NCBI RefSeq assembly: GCF_036320965.1
Contig: NC_092262.1
Location: 5,807,572 to 5,871,571 of the forward strand
DNA: 64,000 nucleotides
DNA from: Panulirus ornatus
Lineage: Eukaryota; Arthropoda; Malacostraca; Decapoda; Palinuridae
Direction: 5' to 3'
Positions within the stretch are counted from its first letter, which is position 1; each line of letters starts with the position of its first letter. The translations under genes and the position numbers were made by a program. The notes under the pieces were generated by a model. The model saw only the letters and a list, made by a program, of their open reading frames with translations. It made no database searches and was not told the origin of the DNA. Positions 61,057-64,000 of this stretch are shown here, piece by piece.

Positions 61057-63267
61057 TGATGGATTGCGCAAAAGATGCTTGTGGCATGAGAAGAGTGGGA
61101 GGTGGGCTGTTTAGAAAGGGTAGTGAGTGGTGGGATGAAGAAGTAAGAGTATTAGTGAAAGAGAAGAGAGAGGCATTTGGACGATTTTTGCAGGGAAAAA
61201 TGCAATTGAGTGGGAGAAGTATAAAAGAAAGAGACAAGAGGTCAAGAGAAAGGTGCAAGAGGTGAAAAAAAGGGCAAATGAGAGTTGGGGTGAGAGACTA
61301 TCAGTAAATTTTAGGGAGAATAAAAAGATGTTCTGGAAGGAGGTAAATTGGGTGCGTAAGACAAGGGAGCAAATGGGAACTTCAGTGAAGGGCGTAAATG
61401 GGGAGGTGATAACAAGTAGTGGTGATGTGAGAAGGAGATGGAATGAGTATTTTGAAGGTTTGTTGAATGTGTCTGATGACAGAGTGGCAGATATAGGGTG
61501 TTTTGGTCGAGTTGGTGTGCAAAGTGAGAGGGTTAGGGAAAATGATTTGGTAAACAGAGAAGAGGTAGTAAAAGCTTTGCGGAAGATGAAAGCCGGCAAG
61601 GCAGCAGGTTTGGATGGTATTGCAGTGGAATTTATAAAAAAAAGGGGGTGACTGTATTGTTGACTGGTTGGTAAGGTTATTTAATGTATGTATGACTCAT
61701 GGTGAGGTGCCTGAGGATTGGCGGAATGCGTGCATAGTGCCATTGTACAAAGGCAAAGGGGATAAGAGTGAGTGCTCAAATTACAGAGGTATAAGTTTGT
61801 TGAGTATTCCTGGTAAATTATATGGGAGGGTATTGATTGAGAGGGTGAAGGCATGTACAGAGCATCAGATTGGGGAAGAGCAGTGTGGTTTCAGAAGTGG
61901 TAGAGGATGTGTGGATCAGGTGTTTGCTTTGAAGAATGTATGTGAGAAATACTTAGAAAAGCAAATGGATTTGTATGTAGCATTTATGGATCTGGAGAAG
62001 GCATATGATAGAGTTGATAGAGATGCTCTGTGGAAGGTATTAAGAATATATGGTGTGGGAGGCAAGTTGTTAGAAGCAGTGAAAAGTTTTTATCGAGGAT
62101 GTAAGGCATGTGTACGTGTAGGAAGAGAGGAAAGTGATTGGTTCTCAGTGAATGTAGGTTTGCGGCAGGGGTGTGTGATGTCTCCATGGTTGTTTAATTT
62201 GTTTATGGATGGGGTTGTTAGGGAGGTAAATGCAAGAGTTTTGGAAAGAGGGGCAAGTATGAAGTCTGTTGGGGATGAGAGAGCTTGGGAAGTGAGTCAG
62301 TTGTTGTTCGCTGATGATACAGCGCTGGTGGCGGATTCATGTGAGAAACTGCAGAAGCTGGTGACGGAGTTTGGTAAAGTGTGTGGAAGAAGAAAGTTAA
62401 GAGTAAATGTGAATAAGAGCAAGGTTATTAGGTACAGTAGGGTTGAGGGTCAAGTCAATTGGGAGGTGAGTTTGAATGGAGAAAAACTGGAGGAAGTGAA
62501 GTGTTTTAGATATCTGGGAGTGGATCTGTCAGCGGATGGAACCATGGAAGCGGAAGTGGATCATAGGGTGGGGGAGGGGGCGAAAATTTTGGGAGCCTTG
62601 AAAAATGTGTGGAAGTCGAGAACATTATCCCGGAAAGCAAAAATGGGTATGTTTGAAGGAATAGTGGTTCCAACAATGTTGTATGGTTGCGAGGCGTGGG
62701 CTATGGATAGAGTTGTGCGCAGGAGGATGGATGTGCTGGAAATGAGATGTTTGAGGACAATGTGTGGTGTGAGGTGGTTTGATCGAGTAAGTAACGTAAG
62801 GGTAAGAGAGATGTGTGGAAATAAAAAGAGCGTGGTGGAGAGAGCAGAAGAGGGTGTTTTGAAGTGGTTTGGGCACATGGAGAGAATGAGTGAGGAAAGA
62901 TTGACCAAGAGGATATATGTGTCGGAGGTGGAGGGAACGAGGAGAAGAGGGAGACCAAATTGGAGGTGGAAAGATGGAGTGAAAAGGATTTTGTGTGATC
63001 GGGGCCTGAACATGCAGGAGGGTGAAAGGAGGGCAAGGAATAGAGTGAATTGGAGCGATGTGGTATACAGGGGTTGACGTGCTGTCAGTGGATTGAATCA
63101 AGGCATGTGAAGCGTCCGGGGTAAACCATGGAAAGCTGTGTAGGTATGTATATTTGCGTGTGTGGACGTGTGTATGTACATGTGTATGGGGGGGGGTTGG
63201 GCCATTTCTTTCGTCTGTTTCCTTGCGCTACCTCGCAAACGCGGGAGACAGCGACGAGGTATAAAAA

Positions 63268-63285
<18 letters not shown>
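61053..63285 (+). mobile_element. RTE-like LINE, copy 7 (5'-truncated)
   Basis: It corresponds to copy 1 from about 3836 to its end, with only scattered substitutions, and ends in poly-A then (TA)n. It lies antisense in an intron of the SLC22-like gene. Confidence 0.9.
61056..63077 (+). pseudogene. LINE reverse transcriptase with two homopolymer frameshifts
   Basis: Frame segments 61056-61265, 61253-61651 and 61668-63077 cover the linker, RT (GFRSGRG, LLFADDTALVADS) and C-terminal RTE tail (KWFGHMERM). Against copy 1, one A is missing in the A-run near 61196 and one or more are gained near 61636, so the frame leaves and returns. The final 469 codons are otherwise intact. Confidence 0.85.

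Positions 63286-63320
<35 letters not shown>
63286..63320. repeat. (TA)n microsatellite
   Basis: A TA tract following LINE copy 7. Confidence 0.95.
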
Positions 63321-63356
63321 TTGAGCCATCATGAGAATACGTGTAACCTAACTGAC

Positions 63357-63481
63357 CAGCAGATGGTGACCAGTGCTGTACGAGCGGCCATACGAGGGTA
63401 TCGAACCAAGAGCCTCATCATGTGCAGTGGGCCGTGTGACGCCTCAGTCATCGTCACCTGCTTCTTCCCCGAGCCGCACAC
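63357..63481 (-). CDS. SLC22-like organic ion transporter, exon upstream of membrane segment 7
   Basis: It enters in phase 0 after CCCTTTACCACCAG and leaves in phase 2 at TGCTG|GTCAGT. It encodes VCGSGKKQVTMTEASHGPLH, then MMRLLVRYPRMAARTALVTI and CW. The LLVRYPRMAARTALVTICW part corresponds to the SLC22 LLRTPxLRRRTLILxxxWF segment entering membrane segment 7, and it splices in frame to TVNMILYYN. Earlier exons (large loop, segments 1-6) lie beyond the right edge. Confidence 0.8.
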
Positions 63482-63544
63482 CTGGTGGTAAAGGGGGGCA
63501 CCGTGGTTAGAAACGTGCCCCTCCGGTCGGGAAAATCAAACCCC

Positions 63545-64000
63545 CACCCCCATACATCCCATACCTGGTGGAACTCCCCCGTACATCCCACAATACCTGG
63601 TGGAACTCCCCCGTACATCCCATCATACCATGTAGAACCGCCCCACAATCCTACCATACCATGTAGAACCCCTCCTCCTCCCCCAGAACCCCACCATACC
63701 ATGTAGAACCCTCCTCCTCCCCCACAACCCCACCATACCATGTAGAACCCTCCCTCCCCCACCATACCATGTAGAACCCTCCCTCCCCCACCATACCATG
63801 TAGAACCCTCCCTCCCCCACCATACCATGTAGAACCCCTCCTCCGTCCCCCACCATACCATGTAGAACCCTCTCTCCCCCACCATACCATGTAGAACCCC
63901 TCCTCCTCCCCCACCATACCATGTAGAACCCTCCCTCCCCCACCATACCATGTAGAACCCTCCCTCCCCCACCATACCATGTAGAACCCCTCCTCCCCAC
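63545..64000. repeat. ~30-bp minisatellite running off the right edge
   Basis: The unit contains CCCACCATACCATGTAGAAC followed by CCTCCCTC, with 29-33 bp spacing. The left end (63545-63640) is a related, more diverged form (CATCCCATACCTGGTGGAAC). It lies in an intron of the SLC22-like gene. Confidence 0.95.

Noticed and set aside
63162..63491. Plus-strand frame LTDQQMVTSAVRAAIRGYRT that looked like an exon
   Set aside because: The minus strand of the same bases gives an SLC22 segment (LLVRYPRMAARTALVTICW) with correct splice sites and phase, so the plus reading is a shadow.
63454..64000. Gly/Trp/Tyr-rich open frames (MVWWGREGSTWYGG repeats) at the right edge
   Set aside because: All three frames stay open because the ~30-bp minisatellite lacks stops. 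There is no start or splice context, and it lies in an intron.

Overview
The window looks like nuclear DNA of a decapod crustacean. Long (TA)n and (CA)n microsatellites, intron-rich genes with GT/AG junctions, RTE-like LINEs, short elements sharing the LINE tail and Penelope-type hammerhead repeats all fit. The species call is inference. No bacterial operons, CRISPR array, rRNA or functional tRNA gene was seen.

All recognisable genes lie on the minus strand. From left to right they are: (1) the first coding exon of an ARL6-like small GTPase (52-229), which continues off the left edge; (2) an eight-exon gene (11898-39745) for a predicted 1418-residue low-complexity, RGG-rich protein of unknown identity, whose first coding exon is largely a 27-bp coding minisatellite; (3) a five-exon gene (43282-51852) for a chimeric receptor with signal peptide, pentraxin/LamG-like domain, C-type-lectin-like region, LDLa module and a Cys-loop ligand-gated channel; (4) the last four exons (57400-63481) of an SLC22-type organic ion transporter, which continues off the right edge. 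Splice phases agree across every junction proposed here. The exception inside the receptor gene is a one-base frame break near 45510-45540.

The rest is mostly mobile DNA. One RTE-like LINE family has young copies at 3186, 6147(-), 8475, 47225(-), 55355 and 61053, plus decayed relatives at 13960, 22085, 22480(-), 26695 and 47888(-). A short SINE-like family with seven copies carries a 3' end almost identical to the LINE tail, which suggests LINE-driven mobilisation. Penelope-type repeat fragments at 49148-49700 and 60478-60697 contain hammerhead ribozyme cores. There are also fossils of a Tigger transposase, a CR1/Jockey-like LINE and tRNA-derived SINEs.

Several minisatellites stand out: a 38-bp unit downstream of the receptor gene, a 46-bp unit after a LINE, a ~29-bp G-rich array of ~1.9 kb filling most of an SLC22 intron, and another ~30-bp array at the right edge.

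The most interesting points are the chimeric pattern-recognition/neurotransmitter-type receptor, the hammerhead motifs within stacked inverted repeats, the LINE/SINE shared tail, the coding minisatellite, and a LINE insertion whose 5' junction is a perfect 44-bp palindrome made from its own target site.
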